Below are positions 1 through 7,536 of a stretch of DNA of 23,851 nt, one piece after another. The DNA comes from SAR86 cluster bacterium (GTDB lineage: Bacteria > Pseudomonadota > Gammaproteobacteria > Magnimaribacterales > D2472). The DNA lies in contig JADHNV010000003.1 in the NCBI GenBank assembly GCA_016779285.1, forward strand, positions 1 through 23,851. Reading direction: 5' to 3'. Position 1 is the stretch's first letter; each line of letters starts with the position of its first letter. The position numbers were made by a program, and so were the translations under genes. The notes beneath the pieces were generated by a model that ran no database searches, was not told the DNA's origin, and was given only the letters and a program-made list of their open reading frames with translations.

Positions 1-1937
1 GGCGCAGGCGTCGGTGCTTCACTAGAATTCTTTAAAGGCTTATTTACATCTTTGTTCTCAGATGATTTTTCTACAATCATATCTTTTGGATTTGTTTGAT
101 TGCTTTTCTTTGGTGGAATAACCACTGGTTTGGAGGTTTGATTATTAGGTGCCTTATTTTGGTTAGAGCTTTTATTTTTATAATTATGTCTACCGCGTTG
201 ATTAGTGTTTCTATCGCTTCTGATTTTTTTACCAGCTCTTTGATCGGTCTTTTTGTAATTTCTAGTTCTTTTTTTTCTAGTATCCTTTTTCTTATTTGAT
301 TTAAAAATTGAAAGCGTGAGAACCGATTTTATAAATTCGATGATGCCAATATTCTTTTTCTTCTTTGGCATTCTTGGAGGAACGGATACATTAACAATAG
401 GTTTAAGGACTTTCTTGTTTGAATTAGTATCACGCCAGTCCATTGAAGGTTCTGGGCTATTAGGTGTCATGTCATAAGAAAATGGTTTTTTACCTGCAAC
501 AGCTTTAACTCTTGCAACCTTATAATACGGTCTAGATTTGTAGGGATCTGCAATAATGACTATGTTGACTTGGTAAGTATTTTCAATGGCAATAATATCC
601 CTGCGTTTTTCATTCAATAGATAGCTTGAAACATCAGCTGGAACATATACATGAATTTCTCCAGTATTTTCTTTTGCAGCATCTTCACCAATTATTCTTA
701 AAATAGATTGGCCCAAAGAACGTGTGCCTCTAATTTGAACATGTTGAATATCATATGTTTCTTCAAGCGAGGGCCTGAGTCGCTGTCTGGATAGCTCCAA
801 TAATCCAAATCTAGAGATTCCAGCAATTTGAACTCTTGCTCTGTCAGATTGAACAGCGCTCCTAAAAGTGTTTTCTACTTTTTGTTGGTTTTTCTCATCC
901 TGCATGTCAATAAAATCTATAACAATGAGTCCACCCAAGTCTCTTAATCTCAGCTGTCTAGCAATTTCTTTAGCTGCTTCCATGTTTGTAGTAAAAGCAG
1001 TTGATTCAATATCTTTACCTTTAGTGGACCTAGCTGAATTGACATCTATGGAAACCATTGCCTCTGTTGGATCGATAACAATTGATCCACCTGATGGCAG
1101 AGATATTTCTCTCTGAAAAGCCAATTCAATTTGACTCTCTATCTGATATCTATTGAATAGTGAAATATCTTCATTGTAATAAATAACTTTATCCGCATGA
1201 TCAGGAATGACTGATTTTGCAAAATCTAGTGCTTCGGCATGAACTGCTTCATCATCAATTAAGATTTCCTCTATATCATCCCTAAAGTAATCTCTAAATA
1301 CTCTTAAGATTAATTTATCGTCTTTGTAGATTAAACTTGGGCTTGGTGCATCATCAACACTGGATTTAATTTGCTCCCAAAGACTTATTAAATAATCTAA
1401 ATCCCATTTCAACTCATCTGTTGATCGTCCTAATCCAGCCGTTCTAACAATGACACTCATTCCGTCTGGTATCTGCAACGCATTTAATGCATCTTTAATA
1501 TCATCTCTTTCATCGCCAGATATTCTTCTAGAGACACCCCCAGATTTTTCAGAGTTTGGAATTAAAACAATAAATCTTCCTGCCAGAGATATTTGATTTG
1601 AAAGGGCGGCTCCTTTTGTGCCTCGCTCTTCTTTTAAAACTTGAACAAGAATATGATCTCCTTCTTTGAGAGAACACTTTTTCCTTCCATCAGCATCTTT
1701 AGTAAAATAATCATTTGATAATTCTTTCAAGGGAAGAAAGCCATGTCTCTCACTTCCAAAGTTTACAAATGCTGCATCCAGGCTGGTTTCAACCCTAGAA
1801 ACAGTAGCTTTAAATATACTGCCTTTTAAAAGAGACTCAGCATTAAATTCATTATCTAGATCAAACAGTTTTGCGCCATCCACCAAAGCAACACGTAGCT
1901 CATCTGAGTATGAGCAGTTAATTAGAATTCTTTTCAT
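1..1937 (-). CDS. rne: Ribonuclease E, N-terminal 645 codons (C-terminus beyond the window)
   Basis: This is the endoribonuclease that starts mRNA decay and processes rRNA and tRNA; in gammaproteobacteria it also scaffolds the degradosome at the inner membrane. The start is the ATG at 1937, reading MKRILINCSYSDELRVALVD, with GGAG six bases upstream. An S1 domain (about residues 35-120) and a 5'-sensor segment (VIVRTAGLG) are followed by the DNase-I-like catalytic domain. The two magnesium aspartates are visible as D298 (SIDVNSARS) and D341 (IVIDFIDM), equivalent to E. coli D303 and D346. The zinc-link CPxCxGxG expected near 399-406 is absent; residues 398-408 read QHVQIRGTRSL. Residues about 529-545 (IGIIEFIKSVLTLSIFKS) resemble the membrane-anchoring amphipathic helix of E. 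coli RNase E and are followed by a Lys/Arg-rich unstructured tail. That tail argues against RNase G. The reading frame is still open at base 1. Confidence 0.95.
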   Translation of the reverse strand, partial: MKRILINCSYSDELRVALVDGAKLFDLDNEFNAESLLKGSIFKATVSRVETSLDAAFVNFGSERHGFLPLKELSNDYFTKDADGRKKCSLKEGDHILVQVLKEERGTKGAALSNQISLAGRFIVLIPNSEKSGGVSRRISGDERDDIKDALNALQIPDGMSVIVRTAGLGRSTDELKWDLDYLISLWEQIKSSVDDAPSPSLIYKDDKLILRVFRDYFRDDIEEILIDDEAVHAEALDFAKSVIPDHADKVIYYNEDISLFNRYQIESQIELAFQREISLPSGGSIVIDPTEAMVSIDVNSARSTKGKDIESTAFTTNMEAAKEIARQLRLRDLGGLIVIDFIDMQDEKNQQKVENTFRSAVQSDRARVQIAGISRFGLLELSRQRLRPSLEETYDIQHVQIRGTRSLGQSILRIIGEDAAKENTGEIHVYVPADVSSYLLNEKRRDIIAIENTYQVNIVIIADPYKSRPYYKVARVKAVAGKKPFSYDMTPNSPEPSMDWRDTNSNKKVLKPIVNVSVPPRMPKKKKNIGIIEFIKSVLTLSIFKSNKKKDTRKKRTRNYKKTDQRAGKKIRSDRNTNQRGRHNYKNKSSNQNKAPNNQTSKPVVIPPKKSNQTNPKDMIVEKSSENKDVNKPLKNSSEAPTPA

Positions 1938-2050
1938 TTTTTTCTCCAATACAGAGAAAGCGAATAGCACTTATGCTTTTGGAGTTATTGGAGTCTTATC
2001 CTTGGGAGCTCCTCTAACTTACTCCATTTTTATTTGGAGCTTTTAAAACT
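1938..2050 (-). promoter_or_regulatory. rne 5' leader with an RBS-sequestering pairing
   Basis: On the minus strand the RBS reads TATTGGAG (plus 1944-1951). An exact eight-base complement lies in the leader at plus 1986-1993. Pairing them would bury the Shine-Dalgarno sequence, with a 34-base loop that holds a nested AAAGC/GCTTT stem (1957-1961 with 1975-1979). Further CTCC and GGAG copies (1981-1984, 2005-2012, 2022-2026 with 2035-2039) allow alternative pairings. E. coli RNase E controls its own mRNA through a structured leader, so similar feedback here is a reasonable inference. No fold was computed. Confidence 0.45.
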
Positions 2051-2056
2051 TGGTTT

Positions 2057-2085
2057 ATTCTTTTAGCACCCTTGTGCTATGTCAA
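2057..2085 (-). promoter_or_regulatory. Candidate rne promoter with an inverted repeat in the spacer
   Basis: The minus strand has an exact TTGACA (plus 2080-2085), a 17-base spacer, and AAGAAT (plus 2057-2062), which matches four of six TATAAT positions. Transcription would start near 2050 and give a leader of about 113 bases. The spacer holds a six-base inverted repeat, TAGCAC and GTGCTA (2064-2069 and 2074-2079), which could bind a regulator or be part of the transcript of an upstream promoter. Confidence 0.4.
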
Positions 2086-2100
2086 CTTTCTCTATTTATT

Positions 2101-2181
2101 ATGCTGATATTCAGCATTATTGTTTTTACTTAGACACTTTGCCTTAAGTTTTTTAAGTTGTAGCTTTTTATTAATAAGCTA
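2101..2181. promoter_or_regulatory. Hairpin-rich spacer between rne and rluC
   Basis: This stretch is non-coding. It holds a perfect inverted repeat ATGCTGA-tat-TCAGCAT (2101-2117), followed on the plus strand by a short T-rich run, and a second one, TAGCTT/AAGCTA (2161-2166 and 2176-2181). They may be a terminator for an antisense transcript, operator sites, or part of the rluC leader. No convincing -35/-10 pair for rluC was found. Confidence 0.3.
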
Positions 2182-2204
2182 ACAATTTCGAGTATTCTAC
2201 CTCA

Positions 2205-3146
2205 ATGAATGCTAAAAACCTAAATATAATCGAAGATCATGTTGGTAGGCGCATTGATAACTACTTAATTAATGTTTATAAATCTCTACCAAAATCAAAA
2301 ATTTATAGCATGATTCGTAAGGGGGAGATAAGAGTTAACTCTGGTCGAATTAAACCTACGTATAAATTAAAACTAGATGATGAAATTAGGATCCCACCTT
2401 ATCTAGTTGATTTTGACAATGAAGTATCTGATCTAAAAATTCCACCCAGCAGAATCAAGGCATTTAATTCCTCCATCATTTATCAAAACGAAGATTACAT
2501 TGTTGTAAATAAAGAGCCTGAATTAAGCGTTCATTCTGGAACACATAATCAATTTGGACTTATTGATATAGCCAGAGCCCAATATCCTTTAATGGAAATT
2601 GATCTCTGCCATCGAATTGATAAATCAACATCTGGTTGCGTTCTACTATCTAAAAATAAAACCTTCTTAAGACATTTTAATAAGCAACTTAAATCTAATG
2701 AGGTTGTAAAAAAATATGAAGCAATTTTAGTAGGGGTGATGAAAAAAAATACCAAAATAGAATCAAATATTGATACTTCTACAAAGAAATTTCAACATAA
2801 AGTACAAGAGGTGGATGAAGGAAAGAAAGCAATTTCTACATTCAAGGTATTAAAAAAATTTACTTCATTTAGTCATGTAGAAATAACAATTAGCACAGGG
2901 CGAATGCATCAAATTAGAGTTCAAAGCGCAAATCTAAATCATCCTGTTGTTAATGATAAAAAATATGGGTTGTTTAGTTTAAATAAATACATATCTAAAG
3001 AAACTAGAATAAATCGTCTTGCACTGCATGCTAAATCTGTTTCATTTCTAGATCTAAATAATCAAACCGTCTATTATCAAGCAACAAAAAACAATGAATT
3101 TGATATACTGCTTTCACAACTCAGTAATTTAACTGTTAAAACTTAA
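2205..3146 (+). CDS. rluC: 23S rRNA pseudouridine synthase RluC
   Basis: RluC isomerises uridines 955, 2504 and 2580 of 23S rRNA (E. coli numbering) to pseudouridine. The 313-residue protein has an N-terminal S4 RNA-binding domain (about residues 13-66, with SKIYSMIRKGEIRVN) and an RsuA/RluD catalytic domain. The catalytic aspartate is D139 in HRIDKSTSG, and the later GRMHQIRVQ segment is also typical. Its length is close to the 319 residues of E. coli RluC. The gene is divergent from rne, as in E. coli, which supports RluC over RluA or RluD. No Shine-Dalgarno sequence precedes the ATG. The maf and yceD genes that usually lie between it and rpmF are absent. Confidence 0.93.
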   Translation: MNAKNLNIIEDHVGRRIDNYLINVYKSLPKSKIYSMIRKGEIRVNSGRIKPTYKLKLDDEIRIPPYLVDFDNEVSDLKIPPSRIKAFNSSIIYQNEDYIVVNKEPELSVHSGTHNQFGLIDIARAQYPLMEIDLCHRIDKSTSGCVLLSKNKTFLRHFNKQLKSNEVVKKYEAILVGVMKKNTKIESNIDTSTKKFQHKVQEVDEGKKAISTFKVLKKFTSFSHVEITISTGRMHQIRVQSANLNHPVVNDKKYGLFSLNKYISKETRINRLALHAKSVSFLDLNNQTVYYQATKNNEFDILLSQLSNLTVKT

Positions 3147-3153
3147 TTTATTC

Positions 3154-3162
3154 TGATAGTAT
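3154..3162 (+). promoter_or_regulatory. Candidate extended -10 promoter for rpmF
   Basis: TGATAGTAT (TG, one base, then TAGTAT) lies 20 bases before the rpmF start in the 35-base gap after rluC. It has the form of an extended -10 element, which needs no good -35. Transcription would start near 3169, giving a leader of about a dozen bases with no visible Shine-Dalgarno sequence. Confidence 0.3.
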
Positions 3163-3181
3163 GCATTTTTTTTAAAATATT

Positions 3182-3394
3182 ATGGCTGTACAAAAAAGTA
3201 AAAAAACAAGATCAAAACGCGGAATGATTCGTTCCCACGACCATTTATCAGATCTGACACTATCCACTGATCCTGTCTCTGGTGAACGACATCTTCGTCA
3301 TCAAATGACCGCTGATGGTTTTTATAAAGGCCGCTTAATAAAAGATCTGAGAAAACCATTAAAAGAAGTAGAGGATAGCGAAACCCAAGACTAA
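3182..3394 (+). CDS. rpmF: 50S ribosomal protein L32 with a C-terminal extension
   Basis: L32 is a small structural protein of the large ribosomal subunit. The start MAVQKSKKTRSKRGMIRSHD and the later GERHLRHQMTADGFYKGR are diagnostic. It is the cysteine-free (non-zinc) form. At 70 residues it exceeds the 57 of E. coli L32; the extra tail, about KPLKEVEDSETQD, is largely acidic, which is odd for a ribosomal protein. No Shine-Dalgarno sequence is visible before the ATG. The stop is followed after two bases by the fabD start, so the two are probably co-transcribed, but plsX and fabH, which normally lie between rpmF and fabD, are missing. Confidence 0.93.
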   Translation: MAVQKSKKTRSKRGMIRSHDHLSDLTLSTDPVSGERHLRHQMTADGFYKGRLIKDLRKPLKEVEDSETQD

Positions 3395-3396
3395 CC

Positions 3397-4335
3397 ATGT
3401 CTTTTTCAGCTTTTTTAGCATTCCCGGGACAAGGCTCTCAACATTCATGCATGTTATCGAAGGGGGGTTTATCTAAGTTAGCTCTGTCTAGTGAGTATTC
3501 TCCTGTGCTTGAATGCTGCAGTGACCTCATATCACACAATGTCTACAAACTCATCGAGGAAGGACCCGAGGAGTTACTCAACCAAACTTCTGTAACTCAA
3601 CCTATATTGCTCCTTTGTTCTTATCTCCATTTTCAAAAGTTAATTAACACCATTGATATTGTTCCAACATATTATGCAGGCCATTCATTAGGAGAATATT
3701 CTGCTTTAGTCGCTGGTAATTCACTGTCAATCATTGAAGCACTAACATTAGTGAGAAAAAGAGGGGAGTTGATGGAATTAGCCCCGAAGGGATCAATGTC
3801 AGCAATCATGGGTCTAGAGTACGACATTATCAATGATATATGCTCAACCTTATCTATGGATGAGAATTTTCATGTTCAATGTGCAAATTTAAACTCTCCA
3901 AGTCAAACAGTTATTTCAGGGCATGACGAGGCAGTAAATAAGGCACAAGATTTATGCCTCTCGCGAGGCGCTAAACGCGGAATAAAGCTTAAAGTAAGCA
4001 TCGCATCACATAGCAAATTAATGCTAAGTGCAGCGGATGAATTCCAGCACGCCTTAGAGTCAATTAAATTTCGTATGCCAGATACAAAAATTATACATAA
4101 TGTTTCTGTTAACACGGCATCATCGACTGCTGAAATTCCATCTTTACTGGTATCGCAATTACATTTGCCAGTTAGATGGGTTGAAACATGTCAGTTCATA
4201 TCAACCTTGAATTTACCAATACTTGAATGCGGCCCAGGCAAAGTTTTATCTGGCTTATTTAAAGCAAATAATCTTGATCAATATTTTTCTACTAGCGACG
4301 AAGATTTTTATGAGAAGATAAAAGATTATGGATAA
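3397..4335 (+). CDS. fabD: Malonyl-CoA:ACP transacylase FabD
   Basis: FabD moves malonyl from CoA to acyl carrier protein, making the elongation substrate for fatty-acid synthesis in the cytosol. The 312 residues begin with FPGQGSQ (9-15). The nucleophile is S97 in GHSLGEY, with R122 (VRKRGEL) and H205 (VSIASHSKL) completing the expected active site. Length matches the family (about 310). It starts two bases after the rpmF stop with no strong Shine-Dalgarno sequence and overlaps fabG by eight bases, which suggests translational coupling. Confidence 0.95.
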   Translation: MSFSAFLAFPGQGSQHSCMLSKGGLSKLALSSEYSPVLECCSDLISHNVYKLIEEGPEELLNQTSVTQPILLLCSYLHFQKLINTIDIVPTYYAGHSLGEYSALVAGNSLSIIEALTLVRKRGELMELAPKGSMSAIMGLEYDIINDICSTLSMDENFHVQCANLNSPSQTVISGHDEAVNKAQDLCLSRGAKRGIKLKVSIASHSKLMLSAADEFQHALESIKFRMPDTKIIHNVSVNTASSTAEIPSLLVSQLHLPVRWVETCQFISTLNLPILECGPGKVLSGLFKANNLDQYFSTSDEDFYEKIKDYG

Positions 4336-5050
4336 AAAGATAGTTTTTATTACTGGTGTTTCTAGAGGTATAGGCTTAGAGATTGCTAAATGTTTTATAA
4401 GCTATGATTACTATGTGATTGGTTCCTCAAGGTCAGATTATAAGCTTGATGAGGCTCTCGACTCAGATCAATGCTTACATATAGCTTTAGATACTACAAA
4501 AAGAGATCAATTAAATGATTGTCTGGAACAACTAAAAACTCATGAAAAAATTCCTAACGTATTAATTAATAATGCTGGGATAACTAAAGATCAGCTTTTT
4601 TTGCGGATGAAAGATAACGATTGGGATGAGGTTATAAACGCCAATCTTACAAGTGTTTTCAATATTACGAAATTATTTATTAAATTCATGGTAAAAGATA
4701 GGTATGGAAAGATCATCAATATCTCCAGTGTTGCTGGACTAATGGGCAATGCTGGTCAGGTTAACTATTCTGCTAGCAAAGCTGGCTTAGGTGGTTTCAC
4801 AAGGTCATTAGCAAAGGAAGTAGCTGCAAGGAACATAACAGTTAATTGCATTGCCCCTGGATTTATTAAGACTGATATGACCAATCATTTTAACAACGAT
4901 GAATTAGATAATATATTAAAACAAATACCTCAAAATAAAATGGGAAACCCTAAAGATATAGCTCACTTGGCACTTTTTTTAGCTTCTTCAAATGCAGATT
5001 ATATTACTGGTCAGACAATTTCTGTTGATGGTGGCTTGTACATGAGTTAA
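4328..5050 (+). CDS. fabG: 3-oxoacyl-ACP reductase FabG
   Basis: FabG reduces beta-ketoacyl-ACP with NADPH in the elongation cycle. This 240-residue SDR has the cofactor motif TGVSRGIG (9-16), NNAG (81-84) and the catalytic S134, Y147 and K151 in ISSVAGLMGNAGQVNYSASK. The C-terminal TGQTISVDGG is typical. The start codon lies inside the end of fabD. Its place between fabD and acpP fixes the assignment among the many SDR enzymes. Confidence 0.95.
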   Translation: MDKKIVFITGVSRGIGLEIAKCFISYDYYVIGSSRSDYKLDEALDSDQCLHIALDTTKRDQLNDCLEQLKTHEKIPNVLINNAGITKDQLFLRMKDNDWDEVINANLTSVFNITKLFIKFMVKDRYGKIINISSVAGLMGNAGQVNYSASKAGLGGFTRSLAKEVAARNITVNCIAPGFIKTDMTNHFNNDELDNILKQIPQNKMGNPKDIAHLALFLASSNADYITGQTISVDGGLYMS

Positions 5051-5080
5051 TGATTTTATTTGTTTTTGTTTGAAATGTTG

Positions 5081-5105
5081 TAGAATAGACTTCTTTAAAC
5101 GGAGG
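5081..5105 (+). promoter_or_regulatory. Candidate acpP promoter -10 and strong RBS
   Basis: The 62-base gap after fabG contains TAGAAT (5081-5086), one mismatch from TATAAT, without a clear -35. A strong GGAGG (5101-5105) follows, seven bases before the acpP ATG. An internal promoter in front of acpP is known in E. coli and fits the high demand for ACP. Confidence 0.4.
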
Positions 5106-5112
5106 GTGCCCT

Positions 5113-5343
5113 ATGAGTATCGAAGAAAGAGTAAGAAAAATTGTTTGTGAGCAACTTGGTGTCGGGGACGATGAAGTTAAAAATGATTCTTCATTTGTAG
5201 ATGACTTAGGCGCTGATTCACTTGATACAGTAGAACTTGTAATGGCTCTTGAAGAAGAGTTTGATCTTGAAATTGCTGATGAAGAAGCAGAAAAAATTTC
5301 TACCGTGCAAGAAGCTGTTAATTTCATAAATTCAAATAGCTAA
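5113..5343 (+). CDS. acpP: Acyl carrier protein
   Basis: ACP carries growing acyl chains on a 4'-phosphopantetheine arm. The 76-residue acidic protein has the attachment serine S36 in the DSL motif of LGADSLDTVELVMALEE. Length and helix pattern match the family. It is one of the few genes in this cluster with a strong Shine-Dalgarno sequence (GGAGG). It lies between fabG and fabF, the usual order, and 11 bases separate it from fabF. Confidence 0.97.
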   Translation: MSIEERVRKIVCEQLGVGDDEVKNDSSFVDDLGADSLDTVELVMALEEEFDLEIADEEAEKISTVQEAVNFINSNS

Positions 5344-5354
5344 GCATTTTTTAA

Positions 5355-6587
5355 ATGAAGCAACTACACAGAAGAGTTGTAGTTACTGGTCTTGGCATTC
5401 TTTCACCAATAGGCAACACTGTTGATGAAGCCTGGCATTCGTGCATAGAAGGCAAATCAGGAATTACTGCTGTTGATATTGGATTAGAAAATAATCCAGT
5501 AAAAATTGGTGGTCGTTTAAAGAATTTTTATCCAGAGGATTTTCTTGATGCCAAAGAGGTTAGGAGAATAGATCCATTCATCCAATATGGAATCATTGCG
5601 GCAAATCAGTCAATCGATAATTCTGGAATACTTGAATCCAATATTGATTTAACAAAGGTCGGCGTTAATTTTGGTGCAGGTATAGGCGGCATTGATACTA
5701 TCGAAAAAAATAAAATTCTTTTAGAAGAAAAGGGCTATAAAAAAGTATCTCCATTTTTTGTTCCTGGTTCTATCGTGAATATGATTTCGGGGCTTGTTTC
5801 TATAAAACATGGTTTTATGGGTCCAAATACTTCTGTTGTAACAGCTTGCTCAACAGGTAATCATTGTATTGGAACGGCGGCTAGATCTATTGCATGTGGA
5901 GAGGCCGATGTGATGATAGCTGGCGGTGCGGAAATGGCTTCCACGCCTCTTTCAATTGCAGGTTTTATCTCAGCTAGAGCTCTTTCATTGAATTCAAATC
6001 CTGAAGCAGCAAGTAGACCTTGGGACATAGATAGAGATGGGTTTGTTTTATCTGATGGGGCAGGGTCTTTGGTGTTAGAAGAGTACGAACATGCAAAAGC
6101 TCGTGGTGCAAATATTCATGCGGAAGTTATTGGCTTTGGCACAAGCTCTGATGCTTATCATATGACAGCGCCACCAGAAGATGGCAGAGGTGCTGCCTTG
6201 GCTATGTCAAATGCTATTAATGATGCTGAGATTAATTTATCAGAGATAGATTACATAAATGCACATGGCACCTCCACTCCGTTAGGGGACATTGCAGAAA
6301 CTATTGCACTTAAAAAAGTATTCAAGGATGCTGTTCCGCAAATCAGCTCTACTAAATCTATGACAGGCCATACATTGGGTGCGGCTGGTGCAATTGAATC
6401 TATCTTTTGCATTAAAGCAATTAATAGAGGAATTATCCCTCCTACAATTAATCTTGAAAATCCAGATCCACTTTGTGATTTGAATTACACACCATTGGTC
6501 TCAACAGAGAAAGAAGTGACTGTTGCTATGAATAACTCTTTTGGATTTGGGGGAACAAACTCTACACTTGTCTTCAAAAAGATCTAA
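5355..6587 (+). CDS. fabF: 3-oxoacyl-ACP synthase II FabF
   Basis: FabF condenses malonyl-ACP with acyl-ACP in chain elongation. The 410-residue thiolase-fold protein has the Cys-His-His triad of KAS I/II enzymes: C165 in VVTACSTGNH, H304 in NAHGTSTPLGD and H339 in STKSMTGHTLGAAG. The GFGGTN near the C-terminus is also typical. KAS III (FabH) would have a Cys-His-Asn triad, so this gene cannot stand in for the missing fabH by family. The start lies 11 bases after acpP without a clear Shine-Dalgarno sequence, and the end overlaps mltG. Confidence 0.95.
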   Translation: MKQLHRRVVVTGLGILSPIGNTVDEAWHSCIEGKSGITAVDIGLENNPVKIGGRLKNFYPEDFLDAKEVRRIDPFIQYGIIAANQSIDNSGILESNIDLTKVGVNFGAGIGGIDTIEKNKILLEEKGYKKVSPFFVPGSIVNMISGLVSIKHGFMGPNTSVVTACSTGNHCIGTAARSIACGEADVMIAGGAEMASTPLSIAGFISARALSLNSNPEAASRPWDIDRDGFVLSDGAGSLVLEEYEHAKARGANIHAEVIGFGTSSDAYHMTAPPEDGRGAALAMSNAINDAEINLSEIDYINAHGTSTPLGDIAETIALKKVFKDAVPQISSTKSMTGHTLGAAGAIESIFCIKAINRGIIPPTINLENPDPLCDLNYTPLVSTEKEVTVAMNNSFGFGGTNSTLVFKKI

Positions 6588-7533
6588 ATTTTCTGTCTTT
6601 TTATTTATTCTAGTTTGCGTATATATTGTCTTGCTAGGATCTGCCGAATCAATTTCATATTCGCGAGTTAATGATAATAAAGAATTTTATAACCTTGAAA
6701 AAGGCGCATCATTTAATTCTATTTTCGAGGATTTTCAATTATCTTTTGTAAGAAAAATTCTACTTAAGATATATCTCAAAAAAAATAGAATTTATATTGC
6801 ACAAGCAGGATATTACAACCTAAAAGACAAATCATGGAGGGAGTTTGTTTCCTCAATTTCAAATGGTGACGTGGCCATATTTAAATTAAATATTCCTGCT
6901 GGTAAAAATCTATATGAAATTAAAGAGATAGTTTTAAACTCCTTTTTGGTAAATGATTGTAATGATTTTAATTGTTTAGATGATTATCTAGGTTTTGTTG
7001 AAGGAACATTGAAGCCAGATACTTATTATTATAAATACAATACTTCTGCAGGGGATATATTAAAAAAGTCTCAGGATCAATTTCTTAAATTAGCTGCAGA
7101 TTTATGGTTAATTAAAAATCCTGACTCACCCTTAAGAAGCTTATCTGAAGCCATTATACTTTCTTCAATAGTTGAAAAAGAGGCAGGCAATGATAATGAA
7201 AAGACCATTATAGCAGGGGTATTTCTGCATAGGCTGTCTATAGGCATGAAGCTCCAGGCTGATCCAACAATTATTTATGGTTTATTGCCTGAATTTAATG
7301 GCAATATTACAAAATCAAATCTTAGGGATAAAAATAATATTTATAATACATATCAGATACCAGGCCTCCCACCCACACCTATATCGACAATTAGCAAATC
7401 ATCCTTGGAAGCAGTAATATTAGGTAGGCAAAATGATTATCTATACTTCGTTGCAAAAGGAGATGGGACACATAAATTTTCAAAAACTTATAAAGAGCAC
7501 CAAGATGCTGTTAGAACGTATCAACTAAATTAA
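6568..7533 (+). CDS. mltG: Endolytic transglycosylase MltG (YceG family), TTG start
   Basis: MltG is a membrane-anchored lytic transglycosylase that cleaves nascent peptidoglycan and limits glycan length. Visible are one N-terminal membrane segment (FSVFLFILVCVYIVLLG) and the YceG domain with ILSSIVEKEAG, which carries the catalytic Glu, then MKLQADPTIIYG and QIPGLPPTPIS. No in-frame ATG lies near the start; TTG codons occur at 6541, 6547 and 6568. I prefer 6568, which leaves a short basic stretch before the membrane helix, overlaps fabF by 20 bases and lies downstream of GGGGGA. pabC, usually found before this gene, is absent. Family identity is firm and the start is not. Confidence 0.9.
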   Translation: MSSKRSKFSVFLFILVCVYIVLLGSAESISYSRVNDNKEFYNLEKGASFNSIFEDFQLSFVRKILLKIYLKKNRIYIAQAGYYNLKDKSWREFVSSISNGDVAIFKLNIPAGKNLYEIKEIVLNSFLVNDCNDFNCLDDYLGFVEGTLKPDTYYYKYNTSAGDILKKSQDQFLKLAADLWLIKNPDSPLRSLSEAIILSSIVEKEAGNDNEKTIIAGVFLHRLSIGMKLQADPTIIYGLLPEFNGNITKSNLRDKNNIYNTYQIPGLPPTPISTISKSSLEAVILGRQNDYLYFVAKGDGTHKFSKTYKEHQDAVRTYQLN

Positions 7534-7536
7534 ACC

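Noticed and set aside
26..41. 16-base sequence AATTCTTTAAAGGCTT repeated at 19066-19081
   Set aside because: Both copies lie in coding sequence of unrelated genes, are AT-rich and have no extended similarity; chance is the simplest explanation.
868..1116. 82-residue plus-strand frame inside rne
   Set aside because: It lies opposite the conserved catalytic part of RNase E, has no ribosome-binding site and no recognisable motif.
6541..6567. Upstream TTG starts for mltG
   Set aside because: They would increase the overlap with fabF and put extra residues before the membrane anchor, without a ribosome-binding site; not excluded.
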